Source of the DNA: an uncultured Eubacteriales bacterium | GTDB lineage: Bacteria; Bacillota; Clostridia; Christensenellales; CAG-314 | Length of the DNA: 64,000 nt | Assembly (NCBI GenBank): GCA_900544545.1 | Contig: UQVY01000005.1 | Coordinates: forward strand, 1-64,000 | Direction: 5' to 3' | Part shown: positions 9,200 to 17,462 of the stretch, piece by piece | Position numbering within the stretch: position 1 is the stretch's first letter | Layout: each line of letters begins with the position of its first letter | The notes under the pieces: generated by a model | Databases searched by the model: none | Seen by the model: the letters and a program-made list of their open reading frames with translations, nothing else | Told to the model about the DNA's origin: nothing | Position numbers and translations under genes: made by a program

Positions 9200-9406
9200 T
9201 TATTCTTTTGAATCGTCGCCGCTCACATTCTCCGTTTTTCCGCTGACAATACTTTCAAGCTCTTCTTTCGCGTGCTGTCTGCCCTTTAAAGGTCTGTAAG
9301 GAGCAATAAGATTAAATCCTCCTATAAAACTCCTCTCGCTCCCGACGAACACGTCGTTTTCGGGGATATCCACACGTTCGTTCTCGCTAATCTTTCGGTC
9401 GTTCAT
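9200..9406 (-). CDS. Hypothetical small protein
   Basis: A 68-residue polar protein starting MNDRKISENERVD, containing VFVGSERSFIGGFNL and an acidic tail. No family is recognised. The ribosome site is weak (AGGGG about 11 bases upstream of ATG 9406). It lies upstream of the truncated resolvase gene on the same strand, so it may be part of an older element. Confidence 0.45.
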   Translation of the reverse strand: MNDRKISENERVDIPENDVFVGSERSFIGGFNLIAPYRPLKGRQHAKEELESIVSGKTENVSGDDSKE

Positions 9407-9547
9407 CCGCAAAATCGCCCCTGCTTTCCTCCGCCTCGAACTAACCTTACCGAAAGCTTCGGAAAATTTGTAAAAGATTTAGATTATTTACAATATTTAC
9501 ATTGCGATTTTATCTTAGCACATCGAAGCAAAGTCGTTAACAGATTC

Positions 9548-9576
9548 TTGACAAAAATATAAAAGTTTTTTATAAT
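9548..9576 (+). promoter_or_regulatory. Perfect consensus promoter for the MarR-family gene
   Basis: TTGACA (9548-9553) and TATAAT (9571-9576) with a 17-base spacer, about 50 bases before the start codon. The surroundings are very A/T-rich. Confidence 0.85.
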
Positions 9577-9629
9577 ATAAAACGTTGATAATTTCAGAGA
9601 TTTACAGTTCAAAAGGAGCGCAAAAAACA

Positions 9630-10079
9630 ATGGCAGACTACGACTTACACGAATTTACGGCACGGCTCAACTCGATGATTTCGGACTATCAGACAAAAAT
9701 AGCCAATTTCGGGGCCGACGAATTACCCTTTTATAAATTGGGATTATCGCCGTTACAGCAGAATATTCTTATATATATAGCGGCGGAAGGCCCCAAGAAT
9801 ATGACAGAAATCGTGGAACGATTCAATCTTTACAGAGCTTACGTTACGCGGCCTGTCGGGCAGCTCGTCGATATGGGAATTCTCGAACGTTTTCAGAAAG
9901 ACGGAAACAGGCGTTCAATTTATCTTACTTTCACCGAAAACGGAAAAGCGATGGTAAAGACTCAGAGGCAGGCTTACGACAAAAAAGTCTCCGATTTTCT
10001 CGAAAGTATGACTCCGGAATTCCGCAAAAGGTTTATCGACGCGGTTTACGAATGCGCCGAAGTTTTTAGGGATTTATAG
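9630..10079 (+). CDS. MarR-family transcriptional regulator
   Basis: A 149-residue winged-helix protein. The segment LSPLQQNILIYIAAEGPKN, then MTEIVERFNLYRAYVTRPV (recognition helix) and ERFQKDGNRRSIYLTFTENG (wing), is the MarR pattern; long helices at both ends would form the dimer. The start at ATG 9630 follows AAAGGAG by about 11 bases. It is transcribed toward the ESCRT-like operon and separated from it by a terminator, so it may or may not regulate that operon. Its ligand is unknown. Confidence 0.88.
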   Translation: MADYDLHEFTARLNSMISDYQTKIANFGADELPFYKLGLSPLQQNILIYIAAEGPKNMTEIVERFNLYRAYVTRPVGQLVDMGILERFQKDGNRRSIYLTFTENGKAMVKTQRQAYDKKVSDFLESMTPEFRKRFIDAVYECAEVFRDL

Positions 10080-10153
10080 GAATTAAAAATAGATTTGTGA
10101 AAATTAAAAGCCGTTTGAATTTTAACGATAAAAAGCGATACCGATTTTCATAA

Positions 10154-10210
10154 CAAAAAACGACGGGTTCAAGAACAAACGATTATCTTTCGTTTGCGCC
10201 TGAACCCGCC
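10154..10210 (-). terminator. Terminator of the ESCRT-like operon
   Basis: Read on the minus strand, CGGGTTCA pairs with TGAACCCG and an inner CAAACG/CGTTTG stem, followed by a T-run (10154-10160). It lies just after the last gene of the nine-gene leftward operon. Confidence 0.8.
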
Positions 10211-10232
10211 GAAATCGCCTGCGCGTCCGTAT

Positions 10233-11363
10233 TTATTGTAATTTAAGCTCCGTAAGGTCTGCTTCCGTAATCGTCCTAAGCTGCTCGGAAGTCGGATTCC
10301 CTACGCCCGCGAGCCTTTCCGCAATTCTTGAAACGGCGTTTTCGAAAACGTTTCTGACGAATCTTCCGTTGCCGAAATCCTCTCTTCTTTTCTCATAAGC
10401 CGTTTTAAACTTCTCTTCGAGTATTTTTTCCACGCCTTCGGTAAGAATATAGTCGTATTTTTTACAAAAGACCTTAAAAATCTCCATAAGCTCCTTATCG
10501 TCGTAATCCGAAAAGGTGATCGTCGTTCTGAACCTCGATTCCAACCCCGAATCGCACTTTAAAAACTTCTCCATAGGCGCGCCGACGTATCCCGCCGCTA
10601 TAACGATAAGATTATCGCGTTTATCCTCCATTGCCTGAACGAGGACGCCTATCGCATTCCTGCCGAAATCGTTGTCGCCGCCCTCGGCAAGCTGATGAGC
10701 CTCGTCGATAAAAAGAACTCCGCCTTCGGCTTCGTCTATGATTTCCTTCATTCGGGCTTCCGTTTCGCCTATATAGCGGCCGACTATATCCGCTCTTTTG
10801 GTTTCCTTGAATTTCCCCTCCGAAACCAGTCCGAGAGCCTTGCCTATTCTGCCCATAAGCCTTCCGACCGTAGTTTTTCCCGTCCCGGGATTTCCCGAAA
10901 AAATCATGTGTCGGCTCATATTGACTATCGGAAGTCCGTGAGCTTTTCTGTCGTTCGCGTTCTTGACCTCTCCTACCCATCTTAAAACCTGTTCTTTGAC
11001 TTCTTTCATTCCTACATAGGAATCCAGCTCCTTGAGAATCTCTTCCGGATCTTCCCGTATTTCCGTAACTTCGGCTTTTTCTCGGCTCTTTTTGTCTTTT
11101 GGGGGGACTTTCTCGGCTTTGGCGGGAACCTCGGATTTTCCGGAAGAAATCTCCTCTTCGATTTCTTTAAGTCTTTCATCGCAGAAGAACAAACGCCTGC
11201 AATACTCGTCGCGGTCGGCGTCGTACATCTCCGCAAGTTCTTCGTAGGTCCTTGCGGCTACCTCGTAACCGTGCCTTGCGTTTTCGATTTTTCCGTTTTC
11301 CGCGGCTTCTTTGGCCTTATCCTCCCAAATTTTCGCCTTTGCTTTTAAATATTCCGCGTTCAT
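10233..11363 (-). CDS. AAA+ ATPase, CbbX/SpoVK type, with MIT-like N-terminus
   Basis: The 376-residue protein starts with a helical domain (about residues 4-72) of the length and amphipathic pattern of MIT three-helix bundles, which bind ESCRT-III tails. A charged linker and a CbbX-type AAA+ module follow: Walker A GNPGTGKTT (157-165), Walker B GGVLFIDEAH (214-223), a sensor segment LIVIAAGY and the Arg-bearing ESRFRTTITF. CbbX-type ATPases remodel protein assemblies, and EccA of type VII secretion belongs to the same group. It is the last gene of the operon, 12 bases after the coiled-coil gene, with a good GGGAGAG ribosome site. The MIT assignment is by eye and inferred. Confidence 0.8.
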   Translation of the reverse strand: MNAEYLKAKAKIWEDKAKEAAENGKIENARHGYEVAARTYEELAEMYDADRDEYCRRLFFCDERLKEIEEEISSGKSEVPAKAEKVPPKDKKSREKAEVTEIREDPEEILKELDSYVGMKEVKEQVLRWVGEVKNANDRKAHGLPIVNMSRHMIFSGNPGTGKTTVGRLMGRIGKALGLVSEGKFKETKRADIVGRYIGETEARMKEIIDEAEGGVLFIDEAHQLAEGGDNDFGRNAIGVLVQAMEDKRDNLIVIAAGYVGAPMEKFLKCDSGLESRFRTTITFSDYDDKELMEIFKVFCKKYDYILTEGVEKILEEKFKTAYEKRREDFGNGRFVRNVFENAVSRIAERLAGVGNPTSEQLRTITEADLTELKLQ

Positions 11364-11375
11364 ATTCTCTCCCGC

Positions 11376-12755
11376 CTATTTCATTCCGAGACTTTCTTTA
11401 AGCTCGTCGTACTTATTCGCGTCGAATCCCGACTCGAGTCGGATGCCCCCGATATCTCCCGAACGGCGTGTCCTGAGTTTTTCGCTTCCTGCTACGAGAT
11501 TATAAGATTCCATATCGTCGAGTTCTCTATTGAGCCTTTTATAAGTATCTTTGAGCTCGAGAGCGAACTTCTCAAAATCCAGTCCGGACACCGCCGCGCC
11601 GAGAATCTCGTTTACCTCGCCAAGCTCCCTTTCGGTACGGACTTTTTCGAGAAGTTCTCTCGCCTGATTGAGTTTAATCTGTTCGTTGCGAAACCTTTCG
11701 ATATTCGCCGATATTACGTTATACTCCGTAGTAAGCCTTTCTATGTCCGCGTCGAATCTGTCGTTTTTTTCTTCGTCCCGTTTTTTAAGATACATCGTAA
11801 GATTCCGCTTGATTTCTTCGCGTTTATCCTGATCCTTCCTTATCTTTTCAAGCAGTTTCCGACCGTACGTTTCGTTCGTTGCGAGATATTCTTCTATTTC
11901 TTCCGACGTCGTTTCTCCGTCCGTTTTTGCGTAATCCGACTTTTCTCCGCAGCTGTAAGCCTTTCCGACGCCGTAATCTCCCGAGTTTATATGAGTATAA
12001 TCCTTATTAGAAGACGAATCTATCTTCGTTCCGTATTTTTGCCGATACGTTTCGCCTGCGGACACTCCCGAACTTATATCTATCCCCACCTTCGAAAAAC
12101 CCGAACCGATTCTGTAATCGGAAGCGGACGCGTCGACTTCTTTTTCAAGCTCTCTGATTTTATCGCTATACATACTCATAACGGAATCGTCTACGGCGTA
12201 TTTTTCCTTGGCTTTTTCGTAAGCGGCAAGTCTTTCCTTTATACATTCAAGAATAATGCTTTTTTCTTTAACGGAAGCAGCGTCGTTTATCTGATTGAAA
12301 AGGTTATCTATTCGGATAAGAGTGTTCTGAGTCTCGTTTTTACCTATCATCGTGAAAGCCGCGCTCGTAAGTCCCTTCGAATTATCGGCTAAATTCTGAA
12401 GCTTGTTAAGCTCGTCTTCGAGTTCCGCAATCCTTAGAACCAATCCTTTTTCTTCTGCGATTCCGTCGTTTTTTCCGCCGTTATAAAAGCCGATTTTCAG
12501 ATTCGCGCTTATATGGCGGCCGTTTCTGACATCCGAATTTACCTCGCCGAGAAGACGACAAATCTCTTTAGCTTCGTTGGCTGCGGATTTGTCGCCGATG
12601 TTGGCGGCTTTTTTGCGCCGTATATCCTCCTGAATCTTCATCAGCTGCAATTTGAGATTGCGACCGAGTCCTTCGTTGTCGTCAAGGATATCCGAAACCG
12701 TTTTTTCCGCCTCTTTCAGATAATTGAGTTCTTTATTTTTACCGAATAACAACAT
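11376..12755 (-). CDS. Coiled-coil protein of the ESCRT-like operon
   Basis: A 459-residue, highly charged protein without signal peptide or membrane segment. Predicted coiled coils lie at about residues 10-75, 105-210 and 285-400, separated by a Ser/Gly/Tyr-rich loop (215-280). The C-terminal helices (around KKRDEEKNDRFDADIERL and ELKDTYKRLNRELDDME) have the heptad look of ESCRT-III or PspA helices, but I cannot show homology by eye. Its place between an SPFH gene and an AAA+ gene suggests it is a structural partner or substrate. GGAGG precedes the ATG by 8 bases. Confidence 0.65.
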   Translation of the reverse strand: MLLFGKNKELNYLKEAEKTVSDILDDNEGLGRNLKLQLMKIQEDIRRKKAANIGDKSAANEAKEICRLLGEVNSDVRNGRHISANLKIGFYNGGKNDGIAEEKGLVLRIAELEDELNKLQNLADNSKGLTSAAFTMIGKNETQNTLIRIDNLFNQINDAASVKEKSIILECIKERLAAYEKAKEKYAVDDSVMSMYSDKIRELEKEVDASASDYRIGSGFSKVGIDISSGVSAGETYRQKYGTKIDSSSNKDYTHINSGDYGVGKAYSCGEKSDYAKTDGETTSEEIEEYLATNETYGRKLLEKIRKDQDKREEIKRNLTMYLKKRDEEKNDRFDADIERLTTEYNVISANIERFRNEQIKLNQARELLEKVRTERELGEVNEILGAAVSGLDFEKFALELKDTYKRLNRELDDMESYNLVAGSEKLRTRRSGDIGGIRLESGFDANKYDELKESLGMK

Positions 12756-12786
12756 GAAATATTCCTCCTTTCTCGTCGGTTATCTT

Positions 12787-13503
12787 TTATCGATTACACC
12801 CGCAGATCGGGCAAGTCTTTTCGTCGTCTTCAAATTTTCGTCCGCATAATTTGCAGAATTCTTTTTCCGCGGGAGGTTTCGGATTGTCCGATGGAATACT
12901 TTCGGCTTCTTCCGCTATCGGAAGGTCGTCCGAATTACGTTTCATCGGATTTTCCCCGTCGAGAAGGATTTCTTTCACAAAAACTCCGTAGGAATCGGTT
13001 CTTATGTCCAGTTCCGAACTCTTCAGCGCATTTTCGAGAATTTCCTTCATAAACGTTTCCATTCGTTTGCGCGTGCGGTTGCCCTGATTTACGCATTTCG
13101 TCATTTCGTTTCTCACCGAAGCCTTTACGTCTTCCCTGACTTTTTCGCCGAGGGCCTTTTCGGTTACGGGGAAACTATCGAATTGTTTTATCAGTTTTTT
13201 CGGCGCGTAGATTATATAAGAAAAACTTCCGTGACAGCCGAAATCGGTTTCGTCGGAAAAATCCGTTTTCTTCCAAAAAACGTTTGCTCCCCATAAAGCC
13301 GATAACTGCTTTTTCGCCACGCCGTAAACGTCCGACGGAGCCTTTATCGATTGAATTCCCTCGCCGAAAACCTCCTCCGTGCCGTCCGAAAAACGAACTA
13401 CCGCGGCGACTCCGCGAGGAACGATGATTTGCGAAGCCTTTAAAACTTCCTTATCCTCCCGCCACGCGACGACCTCCTCCGGACGCTTCAATTCATAAAC
13501 CAT
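12787..13503 (-). CDS. SPFH-like protein with C-terminal zinc ribbon
   Basis: A 238-residue protein that parallels its upstream neighbour: a beta-rich SPFH/stomatin-like part (SQIIVPRGVAAVVRFSDG, later GCHGSFSYIIYAPKKLIKQF), helices, then VFVKEILLDG. It ends in a four-Cys zinc ribbon (CKLCG...CPICGC, about residues 217-236). SPFH proteins form large membrane-bound cages or scaffolds. It resembles the YdjI-type SPFH proteins that sit beside PspA, an ESCRT-III relative, in Bacillus. It has no transmembrane segment, so membrane contact would be peripheral or via partners. A GGGAGA site lies about 9 bases before the ATG. Confidence 0.72.
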   Translation of the reverse strand: MVYELKRPEEVVAWREDKEVLKASQIIVPRGVAAVVRFSDGTEEVFGEGIQSIKAPSDVYGVAKKQLSALWGANVFWKKTDFSDETDFGCHGSFSYIIYAPKKLIKQFDSFPVTEKALGEKVREDVKASVRNEMTKCVNQGNRTRKRMETFMKEILENALKSSELDIRTDSYGVFVKEILLDGENPMKRNSDDLPIAEEAESIPSDNPKPPAEKEFCKLCGRKFEDDEKTCPICGCNR

Positions 13504-13529
13504 CGCTACTATTCTCCCATTCCGCCGCT

Positions 13530-14177
13530 TTAATCGCCGAGAATCTCACCGAGGCGTTTTTTGTCGTCGCCGACGAATCCGCTGAGCGAAATATTCTCCG
13601 CGAAAACCCCGAGTCTTGACGTAAACTCGTTCAATTCCTTTCTTTCGAGAACGTTGCCCGCGATTTCGGGGAAGAGTTTCTCTATTCTGTCTCTGCTTCT
13701 GATTCCCGCTCCTATACATTCCGAAAGCTCTTTCGCGACGCATTCCCTGACTATGCCCGCAAGCTTTTCGGCTGCCTGAGTTTTATTGACGTAATCGCGG
13801 TCCGGGAATTCCCTTCTGAAGTTTTTCGCCGAAATAATACGACAGGAAAAAGTCCCGTTGCAGCCGAGTTCCTCTCTTCCGAGGATAGGATTGTCGTAAA
13901 GCTTAACGGAGCATCCCCAAAGCCCCGTAAAAACGGCAGTATTCACTCCGAAAACGGAGACTTTTTTCGCTCCGTTCAGATTTCTTCCGTCAAGTCCCTT
14001 CGCAAAAGCTCCTCTGACGCGATATTTTCCGCTCCGCAATTCCGTAACCGTTCCGTCGCTTTCCACGATTGCCGCGAAGCCTTCGGGAACTTCGATTTCT
14101 CCGCACTGCGCCGCAAGAGCGTCGTCTTCTTTCCATAAAAGGCTTTCTCTTGTCGGATTTTCCAACTTCAGTATCAT
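13530..14177 (-). CDS. SPFH-like (YdjI-type) scaffold protein
   Basis: A 215-residue protein with the SPFH-type features shared with its downstream paralogue: IEVPEGFAAIVESDGTV, a beta-strand run, GCNGTFSCRIISAKNFRREF, then a helical stretch and LGVFAENISLSGF. It lacks the C-terminal zinc ribbon of its partner. The two may form a hetero-oligomeric ring at the membrane, which is inferred. Its start overlaps the protease stop by ATGA, so the two are translationally coupled. Confidence 0.7.
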   Translation of the reverse strand: MILKLENPTRESLLWKEDDALAAQCGEIEVPEGFAAIVESDGTVTELRSGKYRVRGAFAKGLDGRNLNGAKKVSVFGVNTAVFTGLWGCSVKLYDNPILGREELGCNGTFSCRIISAKNFRREFPDRDYVNKTQAAEKLAGIVRECVAKELSECIGAGIRSRDRIEKLFPEIAGNVLERKELNEFTSRLGVFAENISLSGFVGDDKKRLGEILGD

Positions 14178-15268
14178 TTCCCTTTCTCCTTTTTGTTTTT
14201 CAGCTTTCCGAAAAGATTCTCTATGCGTTCCGAAGGTACGCAGAAAGCGTGTCCTTCCATTTTGCTTCCGTCGTCCATATTCCTGACGAACGTCGTTATC
14301 CCCAATACGCGGTTTTGCATATCCAGCAAAGGTCCTCCCGAATTACCGGGATTTATACTCAGATTTGCGTGAATGGTAGCGATTTTACTGCAAGTATCCT
14401 CGTTTGCGCTGGCTATGACTCCCCGCGTAAGACTTAACCCGACGGCGTTCGGATTCCCTATCGTATAGACATCTTCTCCGAGAGTAACGTGAGCCGTCCT
14501 GAGCTTCAGATGCTCTTCGCCGCGCACCGCTTCTCTTTTTTCTTCGTCGTCGAAAACCATAATCGCCGTATCCGAATCTGAATCCGTCGCCACGACGTCG
14601 AGCTTATACGGAGTCTTGTCTATCGACCTGTCGAAAGAAGCAAGGACGTATCCGCCGTTTTTCAGATTGCTTACGACGTGATAATTACTGACAACGTATC
14701 CCGAATCGACGATAAACGCGGTTCCCGACGACAGGGAATTCCCGTCGCAAACGTTCACGCTGAGAATGCTTTTCAAGGCTCTTGCGCAAAGCTCCTCGAA
14801 ACTTCCTTTTCCGCAATCGGATTCGCTCTTCGCGGAAGGGGTTTTCTCCTCTCCGGACGACGTTTCTTCCGTCTTTTTTTTCGAATCTTCAAGAAGAATA
14901 AGCCGTATCCGACTCGGCTCGTAGCCTTTCTCCGCGGATAATTTCAGAAAAATCTCCGCTTTGCTTTTTTCGTCTTCACCGCCATAAAGAAGCAGCTCCG
15001 CATATTCGTACATTCCCGCGGAATGTCCGGAATTCGCGATAATTTCCAGCAGCTTTTTTATATAAGTTTTCTGCTCGTCGCCGGCTGCGAGCGTTTTGTA
15101 TTTCATCACGGCTTTAAAAAGCTTTTCTTTATCCGAAGAAGCCGCGTTTTTAAAAAGCAGTTCGAGATCGCTCGTAACGGTTTCGTCCGAACCGACGGTC
15201 GCCCCGCAAGCCGGACATTTTCCGCAATTTTCCGTAATCCTCGCCCCGCAAACTCTGCACTTATTCAT
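14174..15268 (-). CDS. Cytosolic zinc-ribbon/Sel1-like/trypsin-like (HtrA-type) protease
   Basis: A 364-residue protein starting at ATG 15268 (GGGGAG upstream). It opens with a zinc ribbon (CRVCG...CPACG, residues 4-22), then Sel1-like helical repeats (about 30-125) and a Ser/Glu-rich linker. A chymotrypsin-fold protease domain follows with His197 (VSNYHVVSN), Asp233 (DSDTAIMVF) and Ser310 (INPGNSGGPLLD), a complete triad. There is no signal peptide, membrane segment or PDZ domain, so it should act in the cytosol. Its place in an ESCRT-like operon with SPFH proteins suggests quality control or activation by cleavage, which is inferred. Confidence 0.85.
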   Translation of the reverse strand: MNKCRVCGARITENCGKCPACGATVGSDETVTSDLELLFKNAASSDKEKLFKAVMKYKTLAAGDEQKTYIKKLLEIIANSGHSAGMYEYAELLLYGGEDEKSKAEIFLKLSAEKGYEPSRIRLILLEDSKKKTEETSSGEEKTPSAKSESDCGKGSFEELCARALKSILSVNVCDGNSLSSGTAFIVDSGYVVSNYHVVSNLKNGGYVLASFDRSIDKTPYKLDVVATDSDSDTAIMVFDDEEKREAVRGEEHLKLRTAHVTLGEDVYTIGNPNAVGLSLTRGVIASANEDTCSKIATIHANLSINPGNSGGPLLDMQNRVLGITTFVRNMDDGSKMEGHAFCVPSERIENLFGKLKNKKEKGK

Positions 15269-15328
15269 TTTACTCTCCCCGTTCTTCCGCAAAAACCCTA
15301 CGCCGGTACGTTTTCGGCAGAATCGTCT

Positions 15329-15769
15329 CTATTTATCTTTGTTGTCGTCGTTTTTACCCGAAAAAAACTCGGCCATAGCCCTCGTTACTCCGTTACGGAA
15401 TTCCTCCGAAGCCGTGAATTCCTCCATAAGAGCCTTTTTGCTTTCGGCTTCGATTCGTCCGAGGTCGTTCCTTACCGACGTCCTTTCGTCTTTTCCCTGA
15501 TTTCCGAGACCGAGCAGCTCGTCCGCCGTGATGCCGTAAAGCTTACACAGCTTTATAATCATATCGCTGCCTACCGGCTGATCTCTTTTTTCGTAATTGG
15601 AATAAGTCTGCTGCGAAACGCCTAAAATTTCGGCGACTTTATTCTGAGAATAGCGCGCAGCCGTACGAAGCTCGCGAAGCTTATCGGAAAGTCCTCCCGA
15701 GTCTTTCGTCCGGAGAGACTTTTTCTCCGAACCCTTTTCCTTTTCTTTTTCGGTGTCGCTCTTTTTCAT
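15329..15769 (-). CDS. XRE-family regulator inside the ESCRT-like operon
   Basis: A 146-residue protein with a Lys/Glu-rich N-terminus, a Cro/CI helix-turn-helix at about residues 28-85 (LRELRTAARYSQNKVAEIL then VSQQTYSNYEKRDQPV) and a helical C-terminus ending FFSGKNDDNKDK. GGAGG lies a few bases before the ATG. Its position as the fourth gene, tightly spaced (10 bases) after the Snf7-like gene, suggests it autoregulates the operon. No operator repeat was identified. Confidence 0.87.
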   Translation of the reverse strand: MKKSDTEKEKEKGSEKKSLRTKDSGGLSDKLRELRTAARYSQNKVAEILGVSQQTYSNYEKRDQPVGSDMIIKLCKLYGITADELLGLGNQGKDERTSVRNDLGRIEAESKKALMEEFTASEEFRNGVTRAMAEFFSGKNDDNKDK

Positions 15770-15779
15770 ATTACCTCCG

Positions 15780-16349
15780 TCATCTGATTTTTTCCGTTTC
15801 GGAACCTATCAGTTCGTCAATTTCACTGTCGTATTCCGAGAGAAGCTCTTCGTCGACGTTTTCGTCGGTCAGAGTCTGTCCCTCGTCTAAAAGCTCGTCT
15901 ATCATTCTCGTCTGATAATTGACCTTCTGAAGAGCCTTCTGCATACCTACGTTCGCGTCGTATATCTTTTTATCGTTGGTATTGCCGTATATTTCTTTGG
16001 AAATACCGAGCATAGTCTGCGCGAATCCGCTCTGAACGGAAATAAGGTCTCTCGTACTCAGCATAAGTTCGAGATTCATCTTCATCGCTTCTATCTGTCT
16101 TTCCTGCTTTAAATACTGAGCAATCTGGCTGCGAAATCTCTTTTCCTGCGTAGGAAGATTCTTGATTTTCGCTTCTCTCGCCCGAACCGCAAGTGCGCTT
16201 TTTTTCGTTCCGATAGTCGCGATGGTTTCGTCCATTTCGTCGATAACGGCTTTGACCTTCTGTCTTTGCTCTGCGCTTTTTTCTCTCTCGCGCTCCGCTT
16301 TGACCTCCGGAGAAAGGCTCTTAACCGCTTTTCTGATTTTTTCAAACAT
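15780..16349 (-). CDS. Snf7/ESCRT-III-like protein
   Basis: A 189-residue all-helical protein with the layout of ESCRT-III proteins: a basic N-terminal half (starting MFEKIRKAVKSL, then a helical hairpin around SALAVRAREAKIKNLPTQEK and FRSQIAQYLKQERQIEAM). A middle region (SGFAQTMLGISKEI, then MQKALQKVNYQTRMIDELL) and an acidic C-terminal tail with a terminal helix EELLSEYDSEIDEL follow. In ESCRT-III such a tail binds MIT domains of Vps4. The next upstream gene encodes just such an MIT-AAA protein. PspA/Vipp1 are the known bacterial relatives, but the short middle helices and acidic tail look more like CHMP/Snf7. Homology is judged by eye, not by profile. Confidence 0.68.
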   Translation of the reverse strand: MFEKIRKAVKSLSPEVKAEREREKSAEQRQKVKAVIDEMDETIATIGTKKSALAVRAREAKIKNLPTQEKRFRSQIAQYLKQERQIEAMKMNLELMLSTRDLISVQSGFAQTMLGISKEIYGNTNDKKIYDANVGMQKALQKVNYQTRMIDELLDEGQTLTDENVDEELLSEYDSEIDELIGSETEKIR

Positions 16350-16414
16350 TTTTCTTTACTCCTCGTCTTTACGGGCTTTCATAGGAACCGATTCTTTTAT
16401 TTCGCCAAGGACAC

Positions 16415-17461
16415 TCACTTCCCAGAGCGTCTTTTTTCTATTCCCGAAATCAAAGCCTCCGTCGGATCGAAATTCTCCGACTTTAGACGCTTAACGTCGG
16501 CAAGCCCGAATTTAAAGTCCTCGCATATCATCGTTATATCCCTTCCGCTCATTCCTTCCGAAGCCTCCGCAAGTCTCGGAAAATCCGTATTTTCAAAGTA
16601 TTCTTTCTCTACGTCCGAAAGCTTGACTCTGAAAAGCTTCTCCCTGTCCCTTTCGTCTGGAAGTCCGACTTCTATTTTCCGGATAAATCTGTCGAGAAGC
16701 GCCTTATCCAGCATATCCGCGTGATTCGTGTTCGCGATGATTATCATATCCTCGTTTTTTTCGAGTCCGTCGAGATTGCGTTTCAAAGCCGGTACGGAAG
16801 CCTGCGAAACCTTATCGCCCGAAGCCGCGGATAAGGCTATCTCGTCGAATTCGTCGAAAAACACCGTTATTCCTCCGCTTTTTGCCGATAAATCCCTCAG
16901 CTCCGAGAAAAGTCTGTCTATATTCTTTCCCGTTTCCCCTATATAGGCGTTTATGAGCGCAGAACAGCTCACCGCCGCGAAAGGTCTTTCAAGTTCCTTT
17001 GAAAGAGCCTGCGCAAAGGAGGTTTTTCCCGTTCCCGGAGGACCTTCGAGAAGAATATACTTGCTTCCGCCGAGCTTATACCCATTATAGAATTCGGGAT
17101 AAAGAATCGGTCTTATCACGTATTTATCGACCGACTCCTTAGCCTCTTCCATTCCGACTATATCGTCAAAACCCGAAAGGTCGTCGGATTTATATAGTCT
17201 GTACAGCTCGCAGTCGGACTTTTCGCCGGAAGAGACTGAATCTCTTCCGCGCACCGAGGACTTCGCCTTATCGAGAATGCGTCTGAGCCTTCCCGCCAGC
17301 TCGAGTCTTTCTTCTCTTTCCTCTCCCGACGACGAAGAAGCCGTTTCGCTCATTATGGCGCAGGCTCTTTCCAGCCGCGCTATAAACATCTCTCCGTCGC
17401 CCCTCTCCCGAGCCTTTAAAGCCTCGTCGTAAACCTTTTTAAAATCGCTCCTGTCGGTCAT
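16415..17461 (-). CDS. Vps4-like AAA ATPase with MIT-like domain
   Basis: A 348-residue protein. Residues 1-70 are a three-helix MIT-like domain (DFKKVYDEALKARERGDGEM, then LERACAIMSE and RLRRILDKA), followed by a low-complexity linker. A single AAA module follows: GFDDIVGMEEAKESV, Walker A GPPGTGKT (140-147), a pore-like loop NAYIGETGKN, Walker B VFFDEFDE (200-207), sensor 1 IIANTN (241-246) and Arg fingers in LLDRFIRK. Vps4 disassembles ESCRT-III polymers; the gene follows one base after the FtsK-fusion stop and precedes the Snf7-like gene, so the predicted enzyme and its substrate are neighbours. Function is inferred from this context. Confidence 0.78.
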   Translation of the reverse strand: MTDRSDFKKVYDEALKARERGDGEMFIARLERACAIMSETASSSSGEEREERLELAGRLRRILDKAKSSVRGRDSVSSGEKSDCELYRLYKSDDLSGFDDIVGMEEAKESVDKYVIRPILYPEFYNGYKLGGSKYILLEGPPGTGKTSFAQALSKELERPFAAVSCSALINAYIGETGKNIDRLFSELRDLSAKSGGITVFFDEFDEIALSAASGDKVSQASVPALKRNLDGLEKNEDMIIIANTNHADMLDKALLDRFIRKIEVGLPDERDREKLFRVKLSDVEKEYFENTDFPRLAEASEGMSGRDITMICEDFKFGLADVKRLKSENFDPTEALISGIEKRRSGK

Positions 17462-17462
17462 C

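Noticed and set aside
15780..16349. Simple PspA annotation for the Snf7-like protein
   Set aside because: It is shorter than PspA (about 220-230 residues), lacks the characteristic PspA N-terminal segment as I recall it, and has an acidic Snf7-like tail. PspA kinship through the superfamily remains possible.
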